Origin: Metabacillus sp. B2-18
GTDB lineage: Bacteria > Bacillota > Bacilli > Bacillales > Bacillaceae
Direction: 5' to 3'
Length of the DNA stretch: 64,000 nt
NCBI RefSeq assembly: GCF_021117275.1
Contig: NZ_CP088246.1
Location: 266,353-330,352 of the forward strand
The position numbers and the translations under genes are program-made. This document shows, one piece after another, positions 33,987-42,702 of this stretch; position 1 is the first letter of the stretch; each line of letters opens with the position of its first letter. The notes under the pieces are model-generated. The model saw only the letters and a program-made list of their open reading frames with translations. It did no database searches and was not told where the DNA came from.

Positions 33987-34540
33987 GAATAAAAGACGTA
34001 TGATGTGAAATAAGGAGTTTATTAAATTATGAATGACAGTTTAAGATTAATGATTTATTAGTCTATTAGGTATATTCGTTTGTGTGGTAGCTTTAATATT
34101 CTTAGGTTAGTTTAACTAACTTCAAATTATGCTTATATAGTTCAGTAAAGAACTAAAATGCGACATAAAGAAACTATTAACCAACGAACGGATAATAGCC
34201 TTATGAATCAAAATATAGTAATAAAAGTTCGTCGATTATTGATCTTAGTCTTTGGGCTTTAACAGATTGTTTGCCAGAAATACTACATACAAGTAGGTAT
34301 TTGTTAATCGTTGGTTCTAAAAAGGGATGAATAAGAAAAGTTTTGTTCATTATTGCCTCCTATTAGAAAGATTTACTCAGTGAACAATCTATTCATCTTA
34401 TTGAAAATTGTTCCGACTATCTAAAGACGTGAAATAAGGTGGCAGTTTATATAAGAGAAAATTACTTTGTTTTTCGCTTAATAGTCAGACATAAAAAAGC
34501 TATAACCCATCGATCAAGTAATAGCCCTTAAGGAGGTAAA
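33987..34540. other. Repeated non-coding modules with minus-strand terminators
   Basis: Two related modules are seen. Each starts with GTGAAATAAGG (34007 and 34428) and ends with GACATAAA followed by an ATAACC...GTAATAGC-type stem (34161-34194 and 34487-34530). Read on the minus strand, both ends form hairpins followed by T-rich tails, as for short antisense RNAs. Module 1 contains a short plus-strand frame (34029-34111) that, with one shift, encodes MNDSLRL plus FISLLGIFVCVVALIFLG. A decayed type I toxin-antitoxin-like or RNA-control locus is possible. Confidence 0.3.
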
Positions 34541-34542
34541 GT

Positions 34543-34626
34543 GTGAACTATCTTGTGATGAGCAACTTTTCCAAGGTTACTCATCACCATGACCATGAAG
34601 ATGATATTTCATTAGTAATATATTAA
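34543..34626 (+). CDS. 27-aa His-rich peptide
   Basis: GTG at 34543 follows AAGGAGG at good spacing and encodes MNYLVMSNFSKVTHHHDHED then DISLVIY. The HHHDHEDD cluster could bind metal. The ribosome site is strong, but the frame is very short and nothing else supports it. Confidence 0.3.
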   Translation: MNYLVMSNFSKVTHHHDHEDDISLVIY

Positions 34627-34914
34627 ATAAATATGTTAATGAACTGGACAATTGTTGATTTGCGTCACAATTCGCTTAATTAACGACTATATTGTGATCT
34701 TCAAAATTCTTTATTGCCAACTCAACAGTTGAGATTCAGTTAATCTTACCAGGAGACATCTATTCTATATGAGATAGACACTACTACCTAACTCCAGAGT
34801 ATGGTGTTATTCTTATAACAACTTAGTAGTAACTCCGAATAAATATCAAGAACCAGTTTACAAGGAGAATTATAAATCCCTTTAAAATAAAAACAATCTT
34901 TAGGAGTGATTTAT

Positions 34915-35292
34915 TTGTTAAATTTAAATCTTGCACAGCAAAAGTTGGTTGAATATTACGGTAAAAATGTAAGAGAAAGCGTGATATTCATGAATCAGAA
35001 ACAAGTTCAAATGTTAGTCGAAACAGATAAGTCCTATGACATTGTTTTAATTACAGATCACACCAATCTTCCGATTGGGAATGTCGATGTTCTTATACAA
35101 CAAAAGATACTTAAAACAGGTGATACACTAGAAGAAATGACTGCCTTACTAACTTCTCTACATAACGAAATCGAAAAGGGCTATAGTCAAATCGAAACTA
35201 AGCTAAATGACGTTATAAAAGATATGAAAGTAGCCATTCAAGAGGGCAATAACTTATTACCCTTAACGAAGGATCGATTTAATCATGACTAG
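34915..35292 (+). CDS. Unknown protein with coiled-coil end
   Basis: The 125-aa product starts at TTG 34915 (AGGAG 8 bp upstream; the GTG at 34906 overlaps that site). An alpha/beta N-terminal part (YDIVLITDHTNLPIGNVDVL) is followed by a helical tail (LTSLHNEIEKGYSQIETKLN). No family is recognised. The Tn1546-like transposon inserted 2 bp after its stop codon, leaving it intact. Confidence 0.55.
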   Translation: MLNLNLAQQKLVEYYGKNVRESVIFMNQKQVQMLVETDKSYDIVLITDHTNLPIGNVDVLIQQKILKTGDTLEEMTALLTSLHNEIEKGYSQIETKLNDVIKDMKVAIQEGNNLLPLTKDRFNHD

Positions 35293-35368
35293 TAGGGGTA
35301 GCGTCAGGAAAATGCGGATTTACAACGATAAGCGTATTTTCCTGACGAATTCTCTATTTTTAACAACG

Positions 35369-38335
35369 TTAAGAAAGTTTCAATGGTCTTAAAGAATCTA
35401 ACGAAACTATTTTCTCGGAGTTAAAATGGTATTCTCCTAATAAATTTATATGTTCCCAACCTAGAGGTGACATATGGTGCAATAATTCTTCATTTAAACT
35501 ATCAAACCGTTTTTGATATTCAACTGCTTTTGTTAGATGTAAAGTATTCCAGATACTGATGGCATTGATGATTATGTTTAAGGCACTGGCTCTTTGTAAT
35601 TGATGCTGTATGGTTCGTTCCCTAAGCTCTCCTTGCTTTCCGAAGAAAATAGCTCGTGCCAGTCCATTCATAGATTCTCCTTTATTCAATCCTCTTTGTA
35701 TCTTTCTTCTTAAAGATTCATCTGAAATATAATTAAGAATAAAGATAGTTTTTTCTATTCGACCCATCTCACGTAAGGCTGTAGCTAGGCTGTTTTGTCT
35801 TGAATAAGACCCTAATTTCCCCATAATAAGGGATGCTGAAACTGTTCCTTCTCGTATAGAATGAGCTAATCGCAAAACATCCTCATAATTTTCTTTAATG
35901 ACCTTTGTATTTATTTGTCCACGTAAAATGGCTTCTAATTTTGGATATTCACTTGCTTTATCTATTGTAAATAATTTTGAATCTGATAAATCTCTTATTC
36001 TTGGAGCAAATTTAAATCCTAATAAATGAGTCAGTCCGAATATTTGGGCAATATAACCGGCTGTGTCTGTATAATGCTCTTCTATGTTTAGCTCCGTCTC
36101 ATGGTGCAACAAACCATCTAAAACATGAATCGCATCCCTAGAATTAGTATGAATAATCTTTGTGTAGTAAGAAGAGAATTGATCACTAGTAAAACGATAG
36201 ATGGTTGCTCCTTTTCCAGTTCCATAATGTGGATTTGCATCTGCATGTAGTGATGAAACACCTAGCTGCATTCTCATACCATCCGATGAGGATGTTGTAC
36301 CGTCGCCCCAATAGGAAGACAATTGTAATTTATGATGAAAATTAACTAATACTGCTTGTGCTCTATTCATGGCATCTTCATACATGCGCCATTGAGATAC
36401 ATTGGCTAGTTGCTTATATGTAAGTCCGGGTGTTGCTTCAGCCATCTTACTCAACCCAATATTCATTCCCATTCCTAAAAGGGCTGCCATAATAATAATC
36501 GTTTCTTCTTTATCCGGTTTTCGATTATTGGAAGCATGAGTAAATTGCTCATGGAATCCTGTTATATAAGCAATATCCATGAGTAAATCGGTTAATTTTA
36601 TTCTTGGTAGCATCTGATACAGGCTTGCACTAAATTTTTTTGCTTCTTCCGGAACATCTTTTTCCAAACGTGCAATAGATATCTTTCCTTTTTCAAGAGA
36701 AACTCCGTCTAACTTATTAGAATTGGCAGCTAACCACTTTAACCTTTCATTAAGACTTTTGGTTCTCTCCGTCATATAATCTTCGAATGATAAACTAACT
36801 GATAATCTCGTATTCTCCTTCGCTTCATTCCATGTATCTTCTGAAAACAAATATTCCTCAAAATCTCTATATTGTCTGCTACCAACAATGGAAACATCTC
36901 CTGCCCGAACATGCTCCCGAAGTTCCGTTAAAACAGCCATTTCATAGTAATGACGATTTATTGTTGTACCATCATCCTCGTATAAATGCCTTTTCCAACG
37001 TTTTGAAATAAAATCCACTGGTGAGTCATCAGGTACTTTTCGCTTTCCAGATTCGTTCATTCCTCGGATAATCTCTACAGCTTGTAAAAGTGGCTCATTT
37101 GCCTTTGTAGAATGAAAATCTAATACTCTTAATAGCGTCGGCGTATATTTTCTAAGTGAATAAAAGCGTTTTTGCAGTAAGTCTAAATAATCATAGTCAG
37201 CAGGACGTGCAAGCTCCTGAGCTTCTACTACCGAAGAAACAAAAGAATTCCATTCAATAACAGATTCCAAAACCTCAAAAACATCTAATTTATCCTTTTT
37301 TGCTTTGATTAAAGCCTGTCCGATGTTCGTAAAGTGTATAACCTTCTCATTTAGCTTTTTACCGTTTTGTTTCTGAATTTCTTCTTGAGCCTTACGGCCT
37401 TTTGATAACAGACTTAGTATTTGTCTGTCATGAATTTCAAATGCCTTATCCGTTAACTCCTGAGTAAGATGTAATAAATAGACGGTTAATATCGAATATC
37501 GTTTATTTTCTTGAAAGTCACGGAATGCATAAGGCTCATATCTTGAACCTAAGCGAGATAGCTGTAACAGGCGATTGCGATGCAAATGACTAATTTGTAC
37601 CGTTTCTAACTCCATTCCTCGTATGTACTCTAGTCGTTTTATTACTTTTAGAAATGTTTCGGGTGAAGGATGACCTGGTGGTTCCTTTAACCAACCCAAT
37701 ATCGTTTTATTGGATTCGGATGGATGCTGCGAAGTAATGACCTCTTCCAGCTTTTCTTTTTGCTTTTTTGTTAGAGATTGATTAACCATATTAAATAGCT
37801 TCTTTTCAGCCATTGCCCTTGCCTCCCACACCATTCTTTCAAGTGTAGTGAAAGCAGGTAATATGATTTTATTTTTTCTTAGAAAATCTATGCATTCATG
37901 TAGTAAATGTATGGCATCACCATTTTCCAAAGCTACTTGATGAAGATGCTTAAATGTCATTCGATATTCTTTTAGGGTAAAAGTTACAAAGTCGTATTCA
38001 CTTCGAATTTCTTTCAAATGATCCCAAAGTGTATTTTCTCTTTGAGGATAAAGACTAATCGTGGATGGCGTGGCACCGATTTGTTTCGATATAAAATGTA
38101 TGAAGGAATCTGGGATGCTTTTGATATGAGTGTATGGCCAGCCGGGATACCGAAGAACGGCCAATTGAACTGCGAACCCTAAACGATTTTCTTCTCTCCT
38201 TCGCTTATTTATAATTTCTAAATCTCGTTTGGAAAAAGTGTAGTAGGTTCCCAATATCCATTCATCTTCAGGGATTTGCATTAAAACAAGTCTCTGATCT
38301 GGTGTAAGTAATTCTCTACCTCTTGCAATTTTCAT
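35369..38335 (-). CDS. tnpA: Tn3-family transposase TnpA
   Basis: The 988-aa protein is the same length as Tn1546 TnpA. It has an N-terminal DUF4158 domain (ELLTPDQRLVLMQIPEDEWI) and a C-terminal DDE domain: first Asp in WGDGTTSSSDGMRMQLG, second in EEHYTDTAGYIAQIFGL, Glu in GLNKGESMNGLARAIFF. It cuts and joins the 38-bp ends in replicative transposition. The stop lies 74 bp inside the left inverted repeat. Confidence 0.96.
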   Translation of the reverse strand: MKIARGRELLTPDQRLVLMQIPEDEWILGTYYTFSKRDLEIINKRRREENRLGFAVQLAVLRYPGWPYTHIKSIPDSFIHFISKQIGATPSTISLYPQRENTLWDHLKEIRSEYDFVTFTLKEYRMTFKHLHQVALENGDAIHLLHECIDFLRKNKIILPAFTTLERMVWEARAMAEKKLFNMVNQSLTKKQKEKLEEVITSQHPSESNKTILGWLKEPPGHPSPETFLKVIKRLEYIRGMELETVQISHLHRNRLLQLSRLGSRYEPYAFRDFQENKRYSILTVYLLHLTQELTDKAFEIHDRQILSLLSKGRKAQEEIQKQNGKKLNEKVIHFTNIGQALIKAKKDKLDVFEVLESVIEWNSFVSSVVEAQELARPADYDYLDLLQKRFYSLRKYTPTLLRVLDFHSTKANEPLLQAVEIIRGMNESGKRKVPDDSPVDFISKRWKRHLYEDDGTTINRHYYEMAVLTELREHVRAGDVSIVGSRQYRDFEEYLFSEDTWNEAKENTRLSVSLSFEDYMTERTKSLNERLKWLAANSNKLDGVSLEKGKISIARLEKDVPEEAKKFSASLYQMLPRIKLTDLLMDIAYITGFHEQFTHASNNRKPDKEETIIIMAALLGMGMNIGLSKMAEATPGLTYKQLANVSQWRMYEDAMNRAQAVLVNFHHKLQLSSYWGDGTTSSSDGMRMQLGVSSLHADANPHYGTGKGATIYRFTSDQFSSYYTKIIHTNSRDAIHVLDGLLHHETELNIEEHYTDTAGYIAQIFGLTHLLGFKFAPRIRDLSDSKLFTIDKASEYPKLEAILRGQINTKVIKENYEDVLRLAHSIREGTVSASLIMGKLGSYSRQNSLATALREMGRIEKTIFILNYISDESLRRKIQRGLNKGESMNGLARAIFFGKQGELRERTIQHQLQRASALNIIINAISIWNTLHLTKAVEYQKRFDSLNEELLHHMSPLGWEHINLLGEYHFNSEKIVSLDSLRPLKLS

Positions 38336-38482
38336 GTAGTCTCATCCCATTTCTGTAATTTTTCAGTTAATTAGTTTAATTATATATCAATAGAGTGTAC
38401 TCTATTGATACAAGTATAGTAGACTGATAAAATCATAGTTAAGAGTGTTTCATAAGACTTGTCTCAAAAACGAGGTGAAATT
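38336..38482. promoter_or_regulatory. Probable res site and divergent promoters
   Basis: The spacer between tnpA and tnpR contains TATCAATAGAGTGTACTCTA then TTGATA, a palindrome (38386-38410), as expected for resolvase binding subsite I. The tnpA and tnpR promoters should overlap it. Confidence 0.55.
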
Positions 38483-39064
38483 TTGCAGAAAATCGGTTAT
38501 ATACGCGTCAGTTCGACTAGCCAAAATCCTTCAAGGCAATTTCAGCAATTGAACGAAATTGGAATGGATATTATTTATGAAGAAAAAATTTCAGGAGCCA
38601 CAAAGGAGCGTGAACAACTTCAAAAAATGTTAGAGGATTTACAGGAAGGTGACATTATTTATGTTACAGATTTAACTCGGATCACTCGAAGTACGCAAGA
38701 TTTATTTGAATTGATTGATTTAATACGAAATAAAAAGGCAAGCTTAAAATCACTTAAGGATACATGGCTAGATTTATCAGAAGATAATCCATACAGCCAA
38801 TTCTTAATTACGGTAATGGCTGGTGTTAACCAATTAGAGCGAGACCTTATTCGTATGCGTCAGCGTGAAGGAATTGAGCTCGCAAAGAAAGAAGGGAAGT
38901 TTAAAGGACGGTTAAAGAAATATCATAAAAATCACGCAGGAATGAATTATGCAGTGAAGCTATATAAAGAAGGAAATATGACTGTAAAGCAAATTTGTGA
39001 AATTACAAACGTTTCTAGAGCTGCATTATATAGAGAGTTGGCAGAGGATAAGTTTATAAAATAG
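38483..39064 (+). CDS. tnpR: Serine resolvase TnpR
   Basis: The 193-aa protein starts at TTG 38483 after GAGGTG (MQKIGYIRVSSTSQNPSRQF; catalytic Ser in VSSTSQ). It contains KISGATKERE, YVTDLTRITRSTQDL and a C-terminal HTH (MTVKQICEITNVSRAALYRE). It resolves cointegrates at res. An upstream in-frame start at 38459 adds eight residues without a better site. Confidence 0.93.
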   Translation: MQKIGYIRVSSTSQNPSRQFQQLNEIGMDIIYEEKISGATKEREQLQKMLEDLQEGDIIYVTDLTRITRSTQDLFELIDLIRNKKASLKSLKDTWLDLSEDNPYSQFLITVMAGVNQLERDLIRMRQREGIELAKKEGKFKGRLKKYHKNHAGMNYAVKLYKEGNMTVKQICEITNVSRAALYRELAEDKFIK

Positions 39065-39130
39065 CTATCAGTAAGATATCATTATCCATCAAAGGTAAAA
39101 TTATAGGTTTTTTGGGTTTATCCTACTATT

Positions 39131-39160
39131 AAAAAAGCAACGAATCCGAAGACCTCGTTG
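39131..39160 (-). terminator. Terminator of the cargo transporter
   Basis: On the minus strand GCAACGAGG... pairs with ...TCGTTGC followed by TTTTTT, downstream of the BASS transporter gene. The rest of 39065-39363 holds no gene. Confidence 0.6.
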
Positions 39161-39363
39161 CGTAATCGTTTATATATTGTCAACATTTGTATTTATTCTT
39201 TCTTATAAAGGGTACCGCCACAATTTCGGAAAACTTTGTACGCTAGGCGAATTGCAACCTAATTAAGCTGATTTCCCTGTGCTTTTAAGAAACTGACTTT
39301 TTTTAATGGTTTGTTAAACTAAAGTAAGCTGTTACTTTCAATAGGCTGGCTGTTAATTTGACT

Positions 39364-40299
39364 TTAACCTTCAACTAGGGTATTTTTCCTATTTAATAAA
39401 CGAACCACGAGTGGTGATGTTATCATTTGCAAAACAGCGTAGAATACAGCTGGGATAAGTATGATTTCTGGCAAGTCAGCTGTATATACTATTGCAGCAG
39501 CTATGCTAAATTCTTTTTTGCTGACTGTAAAAAGGACCGCAACTAAATCATCTTTATTTTTCACAATCGGTTTTGTAAGCAGGCCAATAAGATAACCAGC
39601 CATATTAAGCAAAAGTTGGGCAACGATGAGCAAGATAATCATCCCCATTGAAAACGAAAGAATCGATTCAGAACTGTCTGCTACAACGACAAAAACAAGA
39701 GCAATGTATATCAATGATGAAGAAAAAGAATAGACCGGTTCATACTTACTGATAGACGGGAATTTTGTTCGTATGAGAACAGCAAAAAACATAGGTAAAA
39801 CGATGATTATAAATAGTTCCAATATCATTTCCTGAATGGGAATTTGAAATTCAATTCCAGTCAAAAGCAAAAGGAGTGGAGGTAGAATAAACGGCGATAA
39901 CCCAGTAACTATACCATTCATTAATGATGCAAGTGCAACATTACCTTTCCCAAGATAAACTAATAATGGAGCTGAAACATCGGTTGGTAAGGAGCCGACA
40001 ATCGTTTGTCCAATAGCAAGTTCTTCATCAAAAAAAAGTTCACCGATACCTAATCCGATAAGTGACATAGGAACGAATACTAAGAATATCGAGATGACTA
40101 TTACCCTAGGTTTTTTTATTGCGTCCCTTAACATATTAAAATCAAAAGTGAGACTGATAAAAAACATGAGCAGGGCAAGCATCGGTGAAACCGTCACTTT
40201 CAATACTTCACCGATTTTTGGAAGAAATAAAGCGATAAATGTAGTAACAAGAACTAATGGTAATAAATTGTTTTCTACAACACGTAATCTTTCAAGCAT
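39364..40299 (-). CDS. Bile acid:sodium symporter (BASS) family transporter
   Basis: The 311-aa protein starts at ATG 40299 after GAGGAGAG and has about ten membrane segments. Family motifs are LMFFISLTFDFNMLRDAIKK, GSLPTDVSAPLLVYLGKGNV, ALASLMNGIVTGLSPFILPP, and late VSKKEFSIAAAIVYTADLPE. BASS proteins move organic acids, bile acids, pantoate or similar anions with sodium; the substrate cannot be read from the sequence. It is cargo of the transposon, divergent from the AdaA-like gene, with a likely shared control region at 40300-40490. Confidence 0.85.
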   Translation of the reverse strand: MLERLRVVENNLLPLVLVTTFIALFLPKIGEVLKVTVSPMLALLMFFISLTFDFNMLRDAIKKPRVIVISIFLVFVPMSLIGLGIGELFFDEELAIGQTIVGSLPTDVSAPLLVYLGKGNVALASLMNGIVTGLSPFILPPLLLLLTGIEFQIPIQEMILELFIIIVLPMFFAVLIRTKFPSISKYEPVYSFSSSLIYIALVFVVVADSSESILSFSMGMIILLIVAQLLLNMAGYLIGLLTKPIVKNKDDLVAVLFTVSKKEFSIAAAIVYTADLPEIILIPAVFYAVLQMITSPLVVRLLNRKNTLVEG

Positions 40300-40491
40300 T
40301 AAATTCTCTCCTCGTCTTTTCCTAGTAATCATATAGAGTGAAATAATTATTTTTACTGGAACACCCTTCATTTCTTTTAATCAAATAAGAGGTATTTGTG
40401 CACCCATACCTTTATTTATGTATTATAAGTAAAAATACAGGTTTTATCTTTCATATTCTTGACGTTTAATTAGAAAAAGAGAGGTGTAGGA

Positions 40492-41040
40492 ATGGAAGAA
40501 TTCCATTGGAAAGCTATAGAATCATGTAATCCGACGTATGATGGTCATTTTTTCTATGCATTAACGAGTACACTAATTTTTTGCCGTCCATCGTGTGCAT
40601 CTAGAACTCCAAATAAAAAGAATGTTCAAATCTTTTACTCTGCCAAAGAAGCTGTGAATAGTGGGTATCGCCCCTGTAAACGATGTAAACCAGACTGTTT
40701 GGAATGGCAAGGAGCTAAAAATGAATTGACGATTCAAGTAAAAAAATACATTCTTAACCACTATGACGAAAAGTTAACATTATATCGTATAGCTAAGGAA
40801 ATAAATGTAGATCCTTATCATCTACATCGCACATTTAAAGCAGTTACAGGCTATACACCATTACAATTTATGCACCAATCCCGGATTGAACAAGCAAAAG
40901 AGTTCTTATTAACAACAAATCAATCTACAACGGAGATTAGCTTTAAGGTTGGGTATAGCAGCCCTTCTCATTTTTCTAAGGTTTTTAAAGAAAAAACCGG
41001 ACTTTCTCCCTCTTTTTTTCGTTCTAATTTTCACAACTGA
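40492..41040 (+). CDS. adaA: AdaA-like methylphosphotriester acceptor and activator
   Basis: The 182-aa protein has an Ada zinc domain with four Cys (FCRPSCASRTPNKKN and YRPCKRCKPD). The first Cys accepts methyl groups from DNA phosphotriesters. An AraC-type HTH follows (LYRIAKEINVDPYHLHRTFK, STTEISFKVGYSSPSHFSKV, then FKEKTGLSPS). Methylated AdaA activates transcription of alkylation-repair genes. No methyltransferase (adaB, alkA) gene is present; the divergent partner is the BASS transporter, so the target may be atypical. ATG follows GAGAGGTG. Confidence 0.9.
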   Translation: MEEFHWKAIESCNPTYDGHFFYALTSTLIFCRPSCASRTPNKKNVQIFYSAKEAVNSGYRPCKRCKPDCLEWQGAKNELTIQVKKYILNHYDEKLTLYRIAKEINVDPYHLHRTFKAVTGYTPLQFMHQSRIEQAKEFLLTTNQSTTEISFKVGYSSPSHFSKVFKEKTGLSPSFFRSNFHN

Positions 41041-41230
41041 TTTTCACGTTTGTAGATGGCACCTTCTTATTAATGGAAGAAAAGGCAAATCCCGTCTTTC
41101 TCTTAAAAAGGGAGAAATCGGACTTTTTAGAATAAAAGACTCTTAACGTTGTAAATCCGCATTTTCCTGACGCTACCCCTAGTAGAATAAAATTCCTTAA
41201 TATGGTATGCTATATAGAAATATAACCAAT

Positions 41231-41286
41231 GGCGGAAGACGCAAATGAACCTGATAAAACACAGGTTTCGTTTGCGTCTTTTTATT
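41231..41286 (+). promoter_or_regulatory. Leader RNA with terminator (leader D)
   Basis: GGCGGAA then GACGCAAATGAACCTG pairing with CAGGTTTCGTTTGCGTC and a T-rich tail, 18 bp before the ATG at 41305. It matches leader E at 56971 (GGCGGAA, CACGCAAA / TTTGCGTG) with a compensatory G-C to C-G change at the base of the stem. The Tn1546-like element ends 51 bp upstream, so its insertion may have changed the promoter. Confidence 0.7.
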
Positions 41287-41304
41287 TTTCAGGGAGGTAT
41301 ATTT

Positions 41305-42186
41305 ATGCAAACCGCTCTTCTTCATAATGGGAATGCAGTAAACACTATAGAATATGACGAATCAATTCACGGGAGCAGGTTGTTCTGCATTGATAAAAAC
41401 TGTCAGGCTCCGTTGATATATGTAGGCAAGTCTTCTACAATGAATGCTCATTTTAAGACAACTGGTAAAGGAGATTCACGGCATTTAAAAGGTTGTGGTT
41501 TTTATGAGAGACTCGATATCTTAGAATGCGTTAATAAAACAAAAGAATACCAGACACAGATGTCTGATAGTTTAAGTGAAACAATTATTAGACTCAGCAT
41601 GAACCGAATAGATCCTGATTATCAAAGTAAGACAATAGAACGCGAAACAAAAGAAGAAAAAAATGAAGAAAAAAAAGTTAAATTGAAAAATGAAACAGAA
41701 ACTCCTCAATCGATAAGCTCGGTAAAAGGAGAAGTAAAGCTACTTACGGAGTACGAACCAGATCTGCTTGCAACAATCCTCATTAATGTAGGAAATGGGC
41801 GAAAGATACCCATTTCTGAGTTAATCGTTAACCAGCAAGATGCACATCACCTCTTATGGTTAGATCGAACATTACCTAAAGTTGGTTATTTTGTATATGG
41901 TCTTATTGATAGAGTGATTAAGCGTGAGAAGGTAATGTACATTAACTTTAAGAAAGAAGATGATGTTCCTTTTACTATTGTTATCTTTCAAAAATATTGG
42001 AAAGAGTTCTCGTACACGGAAGAAGATTTAGTTGGGCAGCATGCACTAGTTTATGGCAATTTAAGAAAAAATGAATATGAAGGTAATCAAAAAACAGAAA
42101 TGCTTATAAAAGGTGATAAGTACCTTGAAAAGTTTAAAACAAAGAAACAATTAAATAATATTAATACCACTAAAGAGGATGAGTAA
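41305..42186 (+). CDS. Zinc-finger protein with CoiA-like N-terminus
   Basis: The 293-aa protein starts at ATG 41305 after GGGAGG. Residues about 25-70 form a likely zinc-binding module (LFCIDKNCQAPLIYVGKSST, AHFKTTGKGDSRHLKGCGF) as at the N-terminus of CoiA-like and plasmid proteins. A charged linker (residues 105-150) leads to a C-terminal OB-like domain (VGYFVYGLIDRVIKREKVMY, YTEEDLVGQHALVYGNLRKN), suggesting nucleic-acid binding. Its stop overlaps the next frame. It could act in DNA processing; no exact family is claimed. Confidence 0.6.
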   Translation: MQTALLHNGNAVNTIEYDESIHGSRLFCIDKNCQAPLIYVGKSSTMNAHFKTTGKGDSRHLKGCGFYERLDILECVNKTKEYQTQMSDSLSETIIRLSMNRIDPDYQSKTIERETKEEKNEEKKVKLKNETETPQSISSVKGEVKLLTEYEPDLLATILINVGNGRKIPISELIVNQQDAHHLLWLDRTLPKVGYFVYGLIDRVIKREKVMYINFKKEDDVPFTIVIFQKYWKEFSYTEEDLVGQHALVYGNLRKNEYEGNQKTEMLIKGDKYLEKFKTKKQLNNINTTKEDE

Positions 42187-42187
42187 A

Positions 42188-42388
42188 ATGTGTGAATTTC
42201 TTATCGGAATCGATATTTCTTTTACCAGAAATAACGTTGATGTTATAGGTAGAGTTGTTAAGGCATATCCGAATACAGTGATTGTTGAAATTAGCCAGGA
42301 TGATGCAGAAAAAATTGAGTCACCAAGCACATTAACGGTTGTAAATCACAAGAATTATAGAATTCTAACAAGTCCTATTGTCAATTAA
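42188..42388 (+). CDS. Small protein, unknown
   Basis: The 66-aa product starts at ATG 42188 (MCEFLIGIDISFTRNNVDVI), with AAAGAGG about 10 bp upstream. It is predicted all-beta (VVKAYPNTVIVEISQDDAEK, TVVNHKNYRIL), like a small barrel. It is translationally coupled to the zinc-finger gene. Confidence 0.5.
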   Translation: MCEFLIGIDISFTRNNVDVIGRVVKAYPNTVIVEISQDDAEKIESPSTLTVVNHKNYRILTSPIVN

Positions 42389-42402
42389 TAATCTATAAAG
42401 GA

Positions 42403-42597
42403 ATGATGAGTGCTTTGGAAGAGGATCGTAATCATACTGTTCAGTCGATAAATTTATATATTGAAAAGAAGCGGAATGAAATGGTCGAAGCTGCAACAAT
42501 ACTAGGATTTTCTAACCCTCAAACACTTCGATTATCAGAGGAACTTGATATGGCAATTCTGTCAGTAATGAATAAAAGTATTAAAAAGGAAGTCTAG
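42403..42597 (+). CDS. Spo0E-like aspartyl-phosphate phosphatase
   Basis: The 64-aa protein carries the Spo0E signature: INLYIEKKRNEMVEAATILG then FSNPQTLRLSEELDMAIL, two helices with the S-x-E-LD element. Such proteins dephosphorylate Spo0A-P and delay sporulation. ATG 42403 follows AAAGGA. It is the third gene after leader D, so its expression may depend on that leader. A mobile element carrying it could influence the sporulation decision of its host. Confidence 0.8.
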   Translation: MMSALEEDRNHTVQSINLYIEKKRNEMVEAATILGFSNPQTLRLSEELDMAILSVMNKSIKKEV

Positions 42598-42702
42598 TGT
42601 GATACAGGCTTTCTTTTATTTTTCAGTAAAAAAATGTTGGGTATTTTTTACCATTAATATGTTAATATATTCTATAAATAATTAGATTTTTTGGGGGAAA
42701 TC

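Larger units (their letters stand above)
35295..41179. mobile_element. Tn1546-like Tn3-family transposon, 5.9 kb, intact
   Basis: Terminal inverted repeats begin GGGGTAGCGTCAGGAAAATG at 35295 and end at 41179 as the reverse complement (33 bp or more shared). A 5-bp target duplication TAGTA flanks the element (35290-35294 and 41180-41184). It encodes TnpA (minus) and TnpR (plus), divergent with a res region between them, and carries two cargo genes on the tnpR side. The 38-bp repeat and the 988-aa TnpA match Tn1546 in size and sequence type. Its integrity suggests recent movement. Confidence 0.93.

Noticed and set aside
34161..34530. Replication origin iterons
   Set aside because: Only two imperfect copies, each better explained as a minus-strand terminator; no Rep gene is adjacent.
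23528..41286. Repeated hairpins as a CRISPR array
   Set aside because: The hairpins are single units before operons, not regularly spaced repeats with unique spacers.
41221..41304. N-terminal extension of the zinc-finger gene from 41245
   Set aside because: The added residues translate the leader D hairpin; ATG 41305 has its own GGGAGG.
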